From positions 78,429,846 through 78,493,845 of the forward strand of contig NC_067485.1 in NCBI RefSeq assembly GCF_947179515.1: a DNA stretch of 64,000 bases, written 5' to 3'. Source of the DNA: Apodemus sylvaticus (lineage: Eukaryota > Chordata > Mammalia > Rodentia > Muridae). A program made the position numbers and the translations under genes. The first letter of the stretch is position 1. Every line of letters begins with the position of its first letter. Below are positions 35,416-47,283 of this stretch, one piece after another. The notes under the pieces were generated by a model. It was not told the origin of the DNA. It worked only from the letters and a program-made list of their open reading frames with translations, and made no database searches.

Positions 35416-36741
35416 GCCAATGTTGATCACGTTTTAGAGACCATTTAGGTTTTTGGCTACTGGTACAGAACCAAGCCTCATGGCACTTGGTGTGGCCTGA
35501 GGTATCTTGAGAGATCTCTGGCGGTTTTTGAGCTGTGAATCATTTCCTGGTTAGACAAAGGTTTGTTTGTGCTTTTAATGGCTTCTTTGTCCTCACATGA
35601 AATATCCAGGTGACTGAATTCCGGGAAAGCCTGTTGGTTGCCCTGCCGCTCACCATCAAGCTTCATCCTAAAAGAACTTCCAGATTTCCTTGCAGTGCTC
35701 AAAGTCCCTTCCATAGCCTCTTCACGCTCTCGCCACCTGAGCCTCTCTTGGCTTACTTCAGCCAGAATTCATAGATCATGGCGGAATCTTTACACTTCCT
35801 TTTCAGGCCTCTGATTAAACGCACACACCCCAGCTGGCATTTCAAAGGCGGCTTCAAGCCTGGATCCCTTTTCTGAAGTTACTTCCAAAAGCCTATCCAT
35901 AAATTAGTAGCTGTGGTGTGTATCAGTCTCTAGGACTTCACGTGGCATATTGATTCTGGCAGGAGCTTTAGCATCTGGTTTGTCTAAGGAATTTAATTTC
36001 CTATAACCACATGTTCCCAGCATACTGCCCAGTGCACACTCCCAGGAGCTCCCAAGCGCCGTGTGGATCCTGAGGCTTACCCACACGGCTCTTTTCTAAT
36101 TTGGAAAGTGGATTAATGAATCAATATAGAGGACTTTTGTTGTTGTTGTGTTTTGCTGTTACAGTTTGGGGACAGGATCTTCCGCAGTCCCGGCTGGCCT
36201 TGAACTCCCTCGGGCAGCCTAGGATGACCTTTAACTTGCGATCTTCCTGCCTCCAGCTTTAACATGCGGTCACACCAAGTGTGGGTGCTCAAGATCGGCC
36301 CAAGGCCCTCGCGTCCTGGGCTCGCGCTCTTCTAGTTCCATTTATGCACAGCTGCTCCTGAGTTTGTGCTTTTCTTGGTACATATTTGATAAAATGCAAA
36401 CATATAACTAATTGTGCTTCAATCTGGTGTATTTAAAATGCGCATCAAGTCATATTTTAAGGCCTCCTCCACCTCCTCTCTGGTGCTTCTGATCAGGGCT
36501 GGCCAGGGCTAGAAAGATCGGCTTCCCAGACATACTTTCAAAAAGCAACTGTTAGGTCCAACACTGATTTATTTAGCATGGAACATATGATCTAAGAGTC
36601 TCTATTTTTTAAGGTCTTCTTATTTCTGAGATATCTGCCTTTAAACAATTTAAATCATTATGTTTTTCAAAATCTTAGTCACTGGGCATCACTTTCTAAC
36701 ATGCTAATAGCAAAACTTAAAGCCTGTCCCCACCCCACCCC
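35416..36741. other. Intergenic, with an antisense B1-like SINE at 36130-36290
   Basis: In 36130-36290 (GGGACAGGATCTTCCGCAGT, GGCTGGCCTTGAACTCCCTC) an old B1-like element lies on the minus strand. The rest is unassigned AT-rich sequence. Confidence 0.5.
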
Positions 36742-36912
36742 CCAGATGTATTACGTATGCGACGCCTGCACATGTGTGTGCACTTTCAGAGGCTGGAGTG
36801 TGGAACTGGGATTATAGGAGATCGTGAGCCACCATGTGGGTGGTGGGAACCGAACTCAAGTCCTCTGGAAGAGCAGCCAGGGCTCTTAAGTGCCGAGCCA
36901 CCTCAGCAGCCA
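36742..36912 (-). mobile_element. B2-family SINE (B3-like)
   Basis: Plus-strand text: GTGAGCCACCATGTGGGTGG, GAACTCAAGTCCTCTGGAAG and CCGAGCCACCTCAGCAGCC. Confidence 0.85.
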
Positions 36913-39900
36913 GCTCTGACCTGCGGCTTCCGCCCCACCCCTCGCTACCTCCATGCTGTGTGGCTGCTGTCCTGTCTCTCTGCTCAAATGGTCCTTCACT
37001 CTCTGCAACAGGAACCTCTCCTAACCTTCCTGATGGCTCAGTCTCCAAGCCATCCTCCTCTCCAATCCTCTGACAGCGTGCTGCCGAGGCAGAAGTGTCA
37101 GGCCAACTGGGGTCAAGGGATACTTTCAGTGACATCAGTCAGCAAAAACTCAGATATCATATAAAACTATCAGTACATATACAAGTACCTACACATTGTA
37201 AAATCAGGAGAATTCCTTTATGCGAGGAACATGTTATATGTAACATAACATACCCTGTCATATAGCCACAGTCACTCAGGTTCCGGTTTTCTTGTTTTGT
37301 TGTAAAGAACACCACAAAACATCCTTTAATACGTATGGCTTGACCTAATAATGCAATATGTAGATTCTGATACTGGAAATGCCACAGTTTAGAATGCCAC
37401 CGTTGCCAGCTGCTTACATTTCAGGTCTCTGCTGAATGGGGATTTGGAGCAGTTTGGTAAAAGTGTCTCCTTGTGGGCCCATCTTCGTTAGCTAGTATAC
37501 TATAGGCCCATTTTCATGGGGTCTTTTGCTCATCTAATTGGGAAAAATTCCTTAACTGTCAATGACATTAACCCCGTCCCTAGTGGAGCATACGCCCTGT
37601 CTCGCCGAGGGTCCATGCTCTGGTCATTGTCAGGAAAATCTGTGACACCATGAGCCTGAGTCCAGCCAGGCTCCGGGAAACCGGAAACTCCGGAGCGTGC
37701 TCCCCAAACCCAGAATCTGTTAAATGCCAACCTCAAGCTCCTGGCAGCCTCAATGGCCGGCCTCTGGGTCACTGGTCAAACCGGCAACTGCAGAGGACCC
37801 TGGAGACGCCTTCTCACAGCTCTCGGGCACCATTCTTCACGCCACTCCCGTGAGTCTGTCTTTCTTTCTGTGACCCATCAACAGTTGACAGCTGCCTGAC
37901 CTCTCGTGGTTGTAAGCCTCCCCTCGGCCTGGGCTCATGGCTACACCCACCACACAGCCACTCCAAGTCCCGTCTTTTCTCTGGAGAGTCCATCTTTAGG
38001 CCGAGGTTGATTGCTTCATAGCACTCATGGCTCTGGGTACCACTCCTTGGTCCTTGTCACAGAAGTAGGTAAAAGCATGGCCACTGGTCCTCCCCACCCC
38101 CGTCCGCTCCCTAAGCAGGGTCTCCCCATCACCTGCCCTTTCCCACTTGACACTCAAGGTCCTTGCAGAGGAGGCAAGCAGCCTAGAGGGCGGGCGCCCT
38201 GCCCTCAGAATATGGCGCAGAAAGAACTGTGTTCAGACTCTGCTGTTTGCCAGACTCTGAAAATTGAATCCCAGAAGGACTCCACCACCTGCCAAGACTG
38301 CAGTGCGGAGTACCAGAGCTCATTAACTCCCTCAAGAGGGCCCCAACTTTCTGCAAGCCTTTGCTTGCTGCCATTATGTTACATACTGTTACAAATGCTA
38401 CATTTAGCACGTGGCAGAGTCCTCCCCACCCCCACTCACGCACAAGGACCCTTTCCTTTTCACCGGTTCCTCATGTACCGCTCATGTGCGATCAATCTGC
38501 TCAATGCTGCCGGGTTTGTCGTCTGATTGTGATTTTCCCCAAATAAGTCAAGGCTGCATTGCAGAAGGTTTAATAATAATCAGTGTTTAATACTTCTGAG
38601 TACAAAAGGGACCTAGACCGGAAGCAAGGGGCAATAGAACACAGCAGGCAAAGTGATCCCTCCTTAGCATTGTCTTCCGCCAAAGACCACGCCTCCTCCC
38701 TGTCCCCTGGGTCCCCTGTCCTTCCTGTGTGCATCACATCTCATCCAAACCTTCAAAGGCCTTGCCACCACCTCCTGTTTGTGCTTGCAAACCATGTGAT
38801 CTGACTTTGGCTCTAGAGAGACAGGATGCCGGCAAGCATTCCCCTGGTCAAATCCAAACAGACTTTGCAGCCCCACCTCCGGCAGGTCTGCTGCACTGGG
38901 AGCCACCAACCCAACTACCTCAGGTCACACCAGCTTTGCCTGTCCTGTCTTGTATCACATGCAAGCTGACTGCCTTTGCCCCTGGGCTGCTCACCAGACT
39001 CTCAACCTCATGGGAACAAGGTAATATCCCTCCTGGCCACTACAGCCTAGTGCTGCAACATATAATCCAGATAACAACAAGTATTAGTGCCTGACATTGA
39101 TCAAACACTTTTTAAACCAATAAACTCAATCCTAGGAAACAGGAAAAATGCAACAATCAAAAACCAACCAACCAAACATCAAAGATAACTCCAAACAAAC
39201 AAACAACACCTTCAGTTTAGAGATAAGGAAGTGGGTCAGAATAGAAGCTCCCGGAAGAGCAGAGTTTGTAACATCACGGTTCCTACCAGGAGTTAGAACA
39301 GCAGCTGACACAGGTACAGAGATCAAACCACTATCACTGTTAACTCCTGTCACTCAAATAGTCAGCTCATGACTGTCTTCTCTTCTGCCCACACCTCTCA
39401 AATGCCCAGGTTATAGCGAAGGACAGTGAGGCCAGGAAGGGGACTGGACTTGCCCAAAGTCATACAACTATTGGATAGCAAACTCACCCTACCAGGCAGA
39501 CCTGACAGCCTCCAGCCCACACAGCCTGACTAACATGCACAGAACACTCTGCCCTTTCTCATGAGTAACTCTGTCATGTGGGTGACTGGCCTGCTTGGAC
39601 ATCTCCGGGGAATGTACTCACTGTGGATGGACTTTGGGTCCCATATGTTGGCAAATTACCAGCCAATGTTTTCTGGATAACCAAATGTCTACTGGATGAT
39701 GAAACCTGTCACCCCCAGTCCTCAAGTCCCACACGCCCCAACAGAAGCTGCTTTGACACTAAACTAAACTGACTCAAGAACTCTTTTGATAGGATGTTGG
39801 CTCCAATTCTCCAACGCCCCTAACACTGTAGAAATGTAAGCCAACCCCAATCTTCTTCTCCTTCAATGGAAGAGCAGGTTTTGAGGCTCAGGGTCTGTGG

Positions 39901-40469
39901 AAAGCAGCCCTGATGACAGAGAACAAAACAGTATGAAAACAGAGCAAACCCACAGAACCCTGAAATTATAGCTCAGCGCAGTCAGCTGTCCCGTGCTCAC
40001 ACATCAGGAGACTCAGGAAGACGTGAGGACGGCACCTGTTCAGGATTACCTGTGGACTCAAAACGGTCCTCTCATGTTCTCAAGTGTGGCAACAGTCCCC
40101 GGAGTTCTACCTGCTCAGCACTGACTACGCTAATGAAGCAGGGAAGGGTCTCCTCACTCAGGGGTTGAACAGCTGGGCTGAACAGCAGACCACCGGTGGC
40201 GGGCAGTCTGAAGGCTGTCTACTTTGCAAGAGTGGGGTGAGCGTAGGGGTGAGAGGGCTGTACCTCCTTCCTCGAAGCCATTCGTCTGTGACCAGCAGAA
40301 ATCTCGAAATGAGGACCGCTGACAATGTTGTTGCCAGTGGCCTTTGTCCTAACGTGCCTGATATCCCTTTTTGAGCTCCAAAACTTCTGACCTATGAAGA
40401 ATTTGAAACGCTAGTTCACCAGTGGTGACAATCAAAACTCCTATCACAAAACCCCTGTGCTGAGGAAGC
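36913..40469. other. Intergenic, unassigned, downstream flank of Usp6nl
   Basis: About 3.5 kb in which I recognise neither exon nor clear repeat. The frame at 38011-38526 (plus, 171 codons) shows no domain and no splice context. Confidence 0.4.
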
Positions 40470-40625
40470 TGGGAGCCGCATGCCTGCAATCTCAGTACTC
40501 TGGAGGCCGAGGGAGGATCGCCTCAAGGTCTAGGCTAGCCTTGTGTACACAGTAAGGTCAGGTGGGAATATAGAGCAAGACTGTCTTCAGAAAGCAGACC
40601 ATCAACAACAGCAAACCATTTTTAA
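40470..40625 (+). mobile_element. Old B1-like SINE
   Basis: CATGCCTGCAATCTCAGTAC, CTCTGGAGGCCGAGGGAGGA and GGCTAGCCTTGTGTACACAG follow B1 order. Confidence 0.65.
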
Positions 40626-40771
40626 ACACCCCACAATAGAAACATAAGACAACTTGGGTATTTTTCTTAGTTTCAAGATGACAGCATTAGGACACAAGGG
40701 GGTATGCGTCCCTGATACCTGTGTTTTACCCAAGATAGGATTTAAGTGGTCTGGGGTTAGACTTGATAATT

Positions 40772-40846
40772 AAAAACAAATCAAATCAAAACAAAGCAAA
40801 GCAAAGCAAAACAAAACAAACAAATCCCCTACCAAAAGAAAAAAAC
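40772..40846 (+). repeat. A-rich (CAAAA)n tract
   Basis: Repeated CAAAA/CAAAG pentamers, just beyond the putative 3' end of Usp6nl. Confidence 0.9.
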
Positions 40847-41095
40847 CCAAACCCTTAAGTTGTTAGGTAAAGATCAGCAGGACCCCTTCCTAAGAAACAT
40901 ACAATACCACACCTGAATGCTTACTTCTGACACAAGTGGGCAAAGCTCCCACGAGGGAAGCCTTAGCCACGGCAAGCCCACTGCGGGCGTGCAGGGGTGG
41001 AGCGCGGCTGCTGCTCTGCCTTGAGTGGCCTCAGCAAACATTTGCTATAAATAGATTTTGAATCACTTGTCAATATTATTTCTCTTATCATTTCT

Positions 41096-41101
41096 TTTAT
41101 T
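41096..41101 (-). promoter_or_regulatory. Candidate polyadenylation signal AATAAA for Usp6nl
   Basis: The plus strand reads TTTATT, giving AATAAA on the mRNA strand. It follows a U-rich run (TTTATTTTTAAATAAAAG), and a TGTTTGCTG-like GU-rich element lies about 60 bases further on. Alternative signals exist upstream, so usage is uncertain. Confidence 0.35.
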
Positions 41102-41669
41102 TAAAAATAAATTTAAAATAAAATTGTATAGTGGCAAAATAATTTTAAATTAAGATTTCCCACTTGAAGCTAACAGAGATACATCTTATAGAGGGGAGAC
41201 TTGACTGTCATTAGTAACCCTTAAGCCAAAGAGAGGTGTGCGGTCTAAGTACGGCCTCACTGGAAGAAGTGCAAGCAGCAAGTGTGTAAATGCTGCAGCG
41301 AGTGTACAAATGCTGCCGCTGCACACGGGCCGCATCTGCCGGGCCCTGCATGCCCAGGAATGCAGCGCATGGCACAGGGAACCTGCACACAGAAGACACA
41401 GAACCAAATACACGGATTACTTTTAGCATGTTAAAACAATCACATCAAAAAGTATACAGATAAAAAAAATGCCATAGACGACATAAGAAAATAGTGTGTC
41501 CATATATATTGCATATATATATATATAATCTACATTATTTACCACTATGATATATACTTTCTGAAGAGGCATAGAGGCTGCCATCATGAACTAAACTGTA
41601 CAGCTTGCTTCCTTACAAGTCACACAGTCATACTTTAAGAACTGAAATTAATATCCTCGGCTATGTGTC

Positions 41670-41838
41670 TATATACATTTATTTCTCACCTTCCACATGA
41701 TCTAAATCAAGAGCCTGGTTATTCTGTCAGGAGTTGGGAGTTTCAGTGTGGTGTTCACCTTTAATATACTGCATTTGCTTCCACACTTAATAACATCATT
41801 ACCACGTTAATTAACTTACATTAGAATCATTATATACA
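41670..41838 (-). promoter_or_regulatory. Two Pumilio response elements in the putative 3' UTR
   Basis: TATATACA on the plus strand at 41670-41677 and 41831-41838 is UGUAUAUA on the transcript, matching the UGUANAUA Pumilio consensus at every defined position. The two sites are 161 bases apart. They lie in AT-rich sequence, so chance matches are possible. Confidence 0.35.
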
Positions 41839-43162
41839 TAAAAATATTGTCACGTTTGCTAGATAAACAATGTTACTTTCATGAAGACATAGCTTGTACC
41901 TCAAAAGCTTAAGTCCCCACTGTTGGACTTTCTGGTTTCTGATATTCAGATACAAGAGGGTAATAGTGGACAAGAATCCACAGAGACACAGCCATCGCTC
42001 TTGGAGAACCCAGCACTTTGCCAGTGCCTTGGGGACAGTAGTGTGTGATAGCATAAAAGGAATAATCACCTTTTAAAAAAACAAAACAAAAACCATGAAC
42101 TTCAATTATTTTTCACTGAAAAAAATTTCAAAACTATGAAACAGCCCCCCCCTTTAACAAAGATCAAAATTCTAGATCCTTATTAACCACTAGGGTATTT
42201 TTCACAATTTTGGCTGGGTAATGTAATGGCCCGGTAAGTGTAGCAGTATCCGCCCATACTCTGTAGGCTGAGTGCCAGGCAGAGCCTGTGTGAACGGTCC
42301 CCGGACCGGTGGGAACCGGAAGCTGGGTGGGCAGCAGCCTTCCGTGCAGCTAAAGCTGCTTTCCAGGGACTGTGAAAGGCAGCCTGCTGCCGCCCAGGGC
42401 TCTGCACAGCCACGTCAGCTCACTCTGTGGCCAGACCACAGCCCAGGGCCAGCAGCACCGAGACACCTGGACATGAGGGACACAGTGACTGCTGTGCAGC
42501 TGCCCACTCCGGGTAACTGACCCACATTTAGGCACCATTGGGTGGCGAGCCTTTCTCTGCAGCCTTTAAACCTCCAGGAGGAGGTAAAACGGCAGCAGCT
42601 GAGGAGAAGGACAGCCTGTAAGGACTGGAGTCATCTCTAGTCAGGTTCAGTTTAGAGCCTGGGTTACGGTATGTCTGGGCAGGGTGGGCAGAGATAAGGG
42701 GTAAAAAACCCACTGTTATTCCACGGATCTAGATTAAAGGTGGTTTTATAAAATAAAATCCATGCACAGGTGTTTGCCTCGTCTACTAAAAGGCGAGGGA
42801 CAGCCCTCAGAGTATCTGACCTGTGGTGTCTGGTGCTTTCTAGCAGCAGTCAGACAGAACAGGTCTGGGGCGGGGATGGGGGACATGGAGGGAACAGCAC
42901 AGAGAGCTCGCTGTGTGCGGCCCTGAGTGCCGCTGCTGTGTCTCCAGGTTTCTCTATTACAGGCTCAGCCAGGAGGCTCGATCGCTCGCCCTTCCTCAGC
43001 AGCCTCTGCCCAGGACGGAGCATTCCCACACGCTCGCTACTGACACACTGAGCTGCGCGAATTGTTTACAATATAAAAATACTGCTCTGGCAATTATAAA
43101 CATAGCAATGCGGGCCTCATATGGTTTCTATTCTCTTGTTGTCAGTGAATACAGCCACACTC

Positions 43163-44547
43163 TCACAGCAATACTGATTCTTGAACAGAAAGTCCCTCTC
43201 GATTTCTGTAGTGATATGCTGAAGGTGAGGGCCCTGCGTACGGATACCCGGGAGGACTGGCATCTTCCACAGCTGGTGAAGTCTGATACCTCACTGGACT
43301 GTCTACAGACACTTCTGGAAGGCCGTGGTCCTGAAAAGGTATGTGCTGGAAGGCTGCATATTTTGGTAAACTGCTTAAGTGGCTACGGTTAGCATCCTGA
43401 GTCCACGACTGAGCATGCGTCTCCGGTCTGTATGTGTAACTGACTTCTGACCACTTCCTGTTCTCTGGCAAGTAGTCCACTGGAGGGAGGACGAACTTCC
43501 CGTTCTTTGGTGAGCCCGAACTGCCGTACGCTCTGGCACCTATGTCAATGGGAAGGACTTCAATTCGACTCGAGGGCAGAACAACAGGAGTTGGGCGGCC
43601 ATAGGCTTTCTCTGGAGAAGTGTCAACTGAAAGAGAGGACCCGTAAGGTCTCTGGGATGGGCTAACGCGAGGTCTGAGGCTGACCTGTGTGGACACATAG
43701 CCGCTGTGGGGAACAGGGACGCGTTTTGGAGAGTTTCCACGGTAGACAGGGGGGTTGCTGTAGGAGGGTGGATATGCCGCCCTGTGATCACCCTCTTCTG
43801 CCTGGGGTGGGCATCGCATATGGCTGGGAGGCTGCACTTTAAACGTAAACTTGTTGGGTCCTTTCGGCGGGCTGGGACTTGGCTCGGGTCGCTTCCTCGG
43901 GCTGGGAGGGCGAGTCCGCTCCGGGCCCTCTTCTGCAGACACACTGTGTTCATTCTCACCCCCAGGCACATTGTCATACTGGGAAGCATTAGAACCCCGC
44001 TTCCCGTCACCCCCATCAAAAGTCTTCATCTTTTGCCTTGAGTTTGACAATCGGGTCTCAGCAGAGCTTGGGACGGTGACGGGAAGCGCTGAGTGACTTC
44101 TGCCTTCAATGGCATATTTAGCAGTTCTTTCAATAGCTGAGGTGTCAGATGGTTTTCTCCATTTGGGCATAAATTCCTTCCTGATGTTTGAAATTGCATT
44201 ACTATTTTGGTTAGCAGCTGCGTGGTTGTAGTGCCTGGAACTGTCCTGTGCACCCGATGAAGTATTTCTCTGAAAATCTGCCTCATGCTTCAGATTTTTA
44301 CTACCCTCATCCACATCCACGGACTTCCGCCGTGACTGCCCGGCTCTTTCTGGGGTGCTGTTTCTGCTGTGGTGTGTAGGAGAGGGCTCATGTTTCTTGT
44401 GAGGTGACCCATCTTCTTTCCTGCTGCTTATTTTGGGGCTAGGCCTGCCAACAGTTCTTTGTCCATTGCTCAAGTGGTTAAGACAAGCAGAGTCAGCCTC
44501 GGGTGGAAGCTGGCCCAGGGGCTTCTTCGGGTACTCGTCCTCCTTCC
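43163..44547 (-). CDS. Usp6nl: Usp6nl terminal coding exon: Ser/Pro-rich tail with PPVDY Eps8-binding motif
   Basis: 1385 bp of coding sequence in one exon. Two bases complete a Gly codon, then KEDEYPKKPLGQLPPE, about 440 low-complexity, Ser/Pro/Arg-rich residues, and the C-terminus REGLSVQESVLL followed by TGA (43163-43165). Recognisable points are a basic patch near RRKSVDVDE, the conserved SQYDNVPG tyrosine motif, the SSRIEVLPID block, and PPVDY at 43472-43486. Family knowledge: PxxDY is the non-canonical SH3 ligand through which RN-tre binds Eps8. No frameshift or stop is seen. The frame stays open past the acceptor to an ATG at 44614, but those extra 22 codons are intron sequence (the 30-bp minisatellite), and an in-frame TAA lies just upstream. 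The acceptor is TTCTTTGCAG|GG. Confidence 0.97.
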
Positions 44548-44557
44548 CTGCAAAGAA

Positions 44558-44885
44558 CGACACACGCATCAGTGCAGCAAACACATATGACACATGCCTC
44601 AGTGCAGCAAACACTTACGACACACACATCAGTGCAGCAAACACTTACAACACACGCCTCAGTGCAGCAAACACATATGACACATGCATCAGTGCAGCAA
44701 ACACTTACAACACACACATCAGTGCAGCAAACACATACGACACACACATCAGTGCAGCAAACACTTACAACACACACATCAGTGCAGCAAACACATATGA
44801 CACACGCATCAGTGCAGCAAATACTTACGACACACACATCAGTGCAGCAAACACTTACGACACATGCATCAGTGCAGCAAACACA
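44558..44885. repeat. 30-bp minisatellite abutting the terminal-exon acceptor of Usp6nl
   Basis: Ten full 30-bp units (44581-44880) plus a 23-bp partial unit nearest the exon (44558-44580). Every unit keeps the core CAGTGCAGCAA; variation is confined to a few positions (TTAC/ATAT/ATAC, CACACAC/CATGC). On the transcript strand nine copies contain CTGAT and six contain GTAAGT. The unit length is a multiple of three, so long artefactual frames run through it on both strands. Confidence 0.95.
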
Positions 44886-45494
44886 TGAAGGAGAATCGAG
44901 TCTAAGAGATGCACTGTGGACATATGATATATGCAGACTATCTTACGTGTGTAAACACACATTTTCACACTGCCAAATGTTAGTGCCTAACAGGAAGTGA
45001 GTTGTATAGAAAGTGACACAGAGGCAGAGCTAACCTCAGAACCTAAGCAGGCACTGTGCAGGTGAGGACAGCTCATAGGCCAAGGCCACCCACTGCCTAA
45101 CGCCCATTTCTTGTATTTTCTTCCACACTGTGACCTGCTTTCTCAGTAAACAGAGCTGGTCTGTAGCTGAGACATACATTACGTTGCTTTCATTTTACCA
45201 CATCTCAACTGAAACAGTTTTGAAGTCAGTGAGGTCTTTGCTTGTAGCTTCAAGCAGATCTGTCAAAGCTGAAGGTCACTCGGTACCTTACTCTACTCCA
45301 CAAGTTCTCCCCAAACTGTTATTATCCTGGGTATTTCCACACTATAACTTACTGAAAAGAAACTTAAAAGAAAAATACTCTCCAACTGAAAACAGACATC
45401 CTAATAATACCCTACTTAAAAATGTAAAGACAGAAAAAGAAATTTAAAAGTAATGAAAACCGTATTAGGTAATTTATTTAATTAAAAGGAGTTG
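44886..45494. other. Usp6nl last intron, unassigned part
   Basis: Between the 30-bp minisatellite and the SINE at 45495. No repeat is recognised, and the plus-strand frame at 45130-45447 is a chance frame. Confidence 0.45.
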
Positions 45495-45668
45495 TGAGTG
45501 GTGTGTGTGTGTGTGTGTGTGTGCCTGCCTGGTGCCTGAGACTCCGAAGACAGCACCAGATCCCCTAGAATGGGCTACAGATGGCTGTCAGCCAGGAGGT
45601 AAGCACTGGGAGTGGGGGCGGAGTCCTCCTAAGCAGCAGTGGGCCTGACAGAGCCATCTCTCCAGCCC
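45495..45668 (-). mobile_element. B2-family SINE (B3) with (TG)n
   Basis: (TG)n at 45497-45522, GACAGCACCAGATCCCCTAG, and an end GACAGAGCCATCTCTCCAGC. Intronic, same strand as Usp6nl. Confidence 0.8.
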
Positions 45669-47064
45669 ACTTACTTTTATATTCTAAATAACTAACAGAA
45701 TTGTGAGCAGCTGAGGGAGGGGCAATGAAATGGCCAGTCAGCAGAATGTAGTTTAAATGCTCTATCACAGCATTACCAGATTACCATGAAAAAATTAAAC
45801 ATTTCATTTGCAAAAACTGAAAAATGTTTTAACTGTTATTATAAAACAACATTTTGACCCTTGAGTACAAGGTTAACGGTACATCTAACGGATGCTCACT
45901 GACTGTGACCTGCAGGGGTTCTGTGAGCAGGAGATGGGATTTCCTCACAGCCCCAGCACCATAGTCTTGCTATTTCTTTTCTTTTTTAGGGGTAGGGCAC
46001 TATGTTTACTACTCTTAGAATTCTCATACTGTTTGTTTCTTTATAGGAAGCTTTAGTTGATACATAACAGCTATAGATCCATTTCTTCAGGATTTTAAGA
46101 TAATGATCCGATGTTCTGTTGTACTGGACCCAGAAGGCTGCCAAGCTAAGGACCCAAGCTTGCTCTCGGAACCCACGTGGCACAGACAACAGACTGCCGT
46201 GGAGGAGCACTTGTTTAGCCAGTGGAAGGAAGGCGCTGCTTCTCATTACCAGCATTCCAACCCAATCCAGTCCCATCCAATCCAAACGAATGAAACAAAG
46301 CAAACAGGAAAATTAAAGTGGTAAGAACAGTTTAAAAATCAAGAGTGGGGCAGTGCAGAGCGAGAAGGCAGCCGGAAGAACCCTCTCTCTGAACAAGGAC
46401 GACAGGCCCCAGGAGAAGGCCAGAGACGGACCCAGCCACACACGGTACTATGAAGAGGGCCGGAGAGTTTGTCCTGAGTTAAGTGTAAAACTCTAGAACT
46501 TTTCAACAGATGAGTTATAACCTGAAGTACTTGAAATGGTGGTGTAGACTCAAAGTGTGGTACCAATAAGCAACAAGGTCAGCAATCACGACTGCTGACG
46601 TTCATTAAGCGACCCTGTGTCAGTCAGCACTGTAACATAACACTGATAACAGGCACGAGTTCACAATCTCCTAGGGGAGGAGACTGAGGGGGAGATGAAG
46701 AAGTCATGGCTAGTATGGAGCAGACGCGGAGCTCAGCCCAAGGCTGAGGCCAGCGCCTGCGCCCTTCCCTGCACTCTACTGCGGTGGCGGCCGTGAGACG
46801 CTGGCTTTGGGCACACATCGCCATGAAGTCCATCTGTACAAGAGAAAGACTTGACTGAACTCTATACAGGTGCAGGAAAGTCGATTCTCAGGATAAAGAC
46901 CAAGAAAAGTTTTTGCCTCACACTTTACACTTGAGTAAGTAGAGAGAGAGGTCTATCTACAGAAGGCCGACTGACGGGAGAGCCGGCTGACAAGGTGTGG
47001 GTCTAGACTATAACAGCTCAGCCGGCTCTCCAGCCTGGAGATCCGCCTGCTCTGTGGAAGGCTG
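45669..47064. other. Usp6nl last intron, unassigned part
   Basis: No exon or clear repeat seen. Short frames only. Confidence 0.4.
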
Positions 47065-47283
47065 AAGGAGATGAGACTGAAGGGTGCTCAGCACTTCAGA
47101 GCACCGGCTGCTCTTCCAGATTCCGGCATTCGGTTCCCAGCACCCAGTGTCAGCTCACAACCATTGCTACTGCAATTCCAGGCAACCCAATGCCTCCTCT
47201 GGTCCTGGTGGGCACTGCATGGATGTGACACACAGACATACATGCAAGTAAAACAACCATACACATAAAATTAAAAATTAATA
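47065..47283 (+). mobile_element. B2-family SINE (B3-like)
   Basis: GCTCAGCACTTCAGAGCACC, GGCTGCTCTTCCAGATTCC and GGTTCCCAGCACCCAGTG, then a tail with ACACATAAAATTAAAAATT. Antisense to Usp6nl. Confidence 0.85.

Larger units (their letters stand above)
41090..43162 (-). other. Usp6nl: Probable 3' UTR of Usp6nl
   Basis: Downstream of the TGA stop lie about 2.1 kb with no SINE, LTR or L1 that I recognise, in sharp contrast to the flanks; such repeat-free DNA is typical of mammalian 3' UTRs. On the mRNA strand it holds two UGUAUAUA Pumilio-type motifs (41831-41838 and 41670-41677), AU-rich segments with AUUUA pentamers around 41100-41150, and a candidate AATAAA signal at 41096-41101. Other possible signals, AATAAA near 41678 and ATTAAA near 41761, would give shorter forms. 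The end point is inferred, not shown. Confidence 0.5.

Noticed and set aside
38179..38192. CTCF-like motif in AGAGGGCGG context
   Set aside because: Only about 11 of 14 core positions fit; too weak beside the two perfect matches.
44548..44614. ATG at 44614 as the start of a 483-residue protein
   Set aside because: The 22 codons before 44547 are intron; the AG acceptor and phase match to the exon at 55549-55701 show that the frame continues from there.
44558..44885. CRISPR-like array
   Set aside because: The 30-bp units are directly adjacent with no unique spacers, and the sequence is a mammalian intron.
44433..45000. Long frames with ten-residue repeats (SAANTYDTHI-like on plus, CCTDVCVVSV-like on minus)
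   Set aside because: They are translations of the 30-bp minisatellite, whose unit is a multiple of three. They lie in a Usp6nl intron with no start context or family match.
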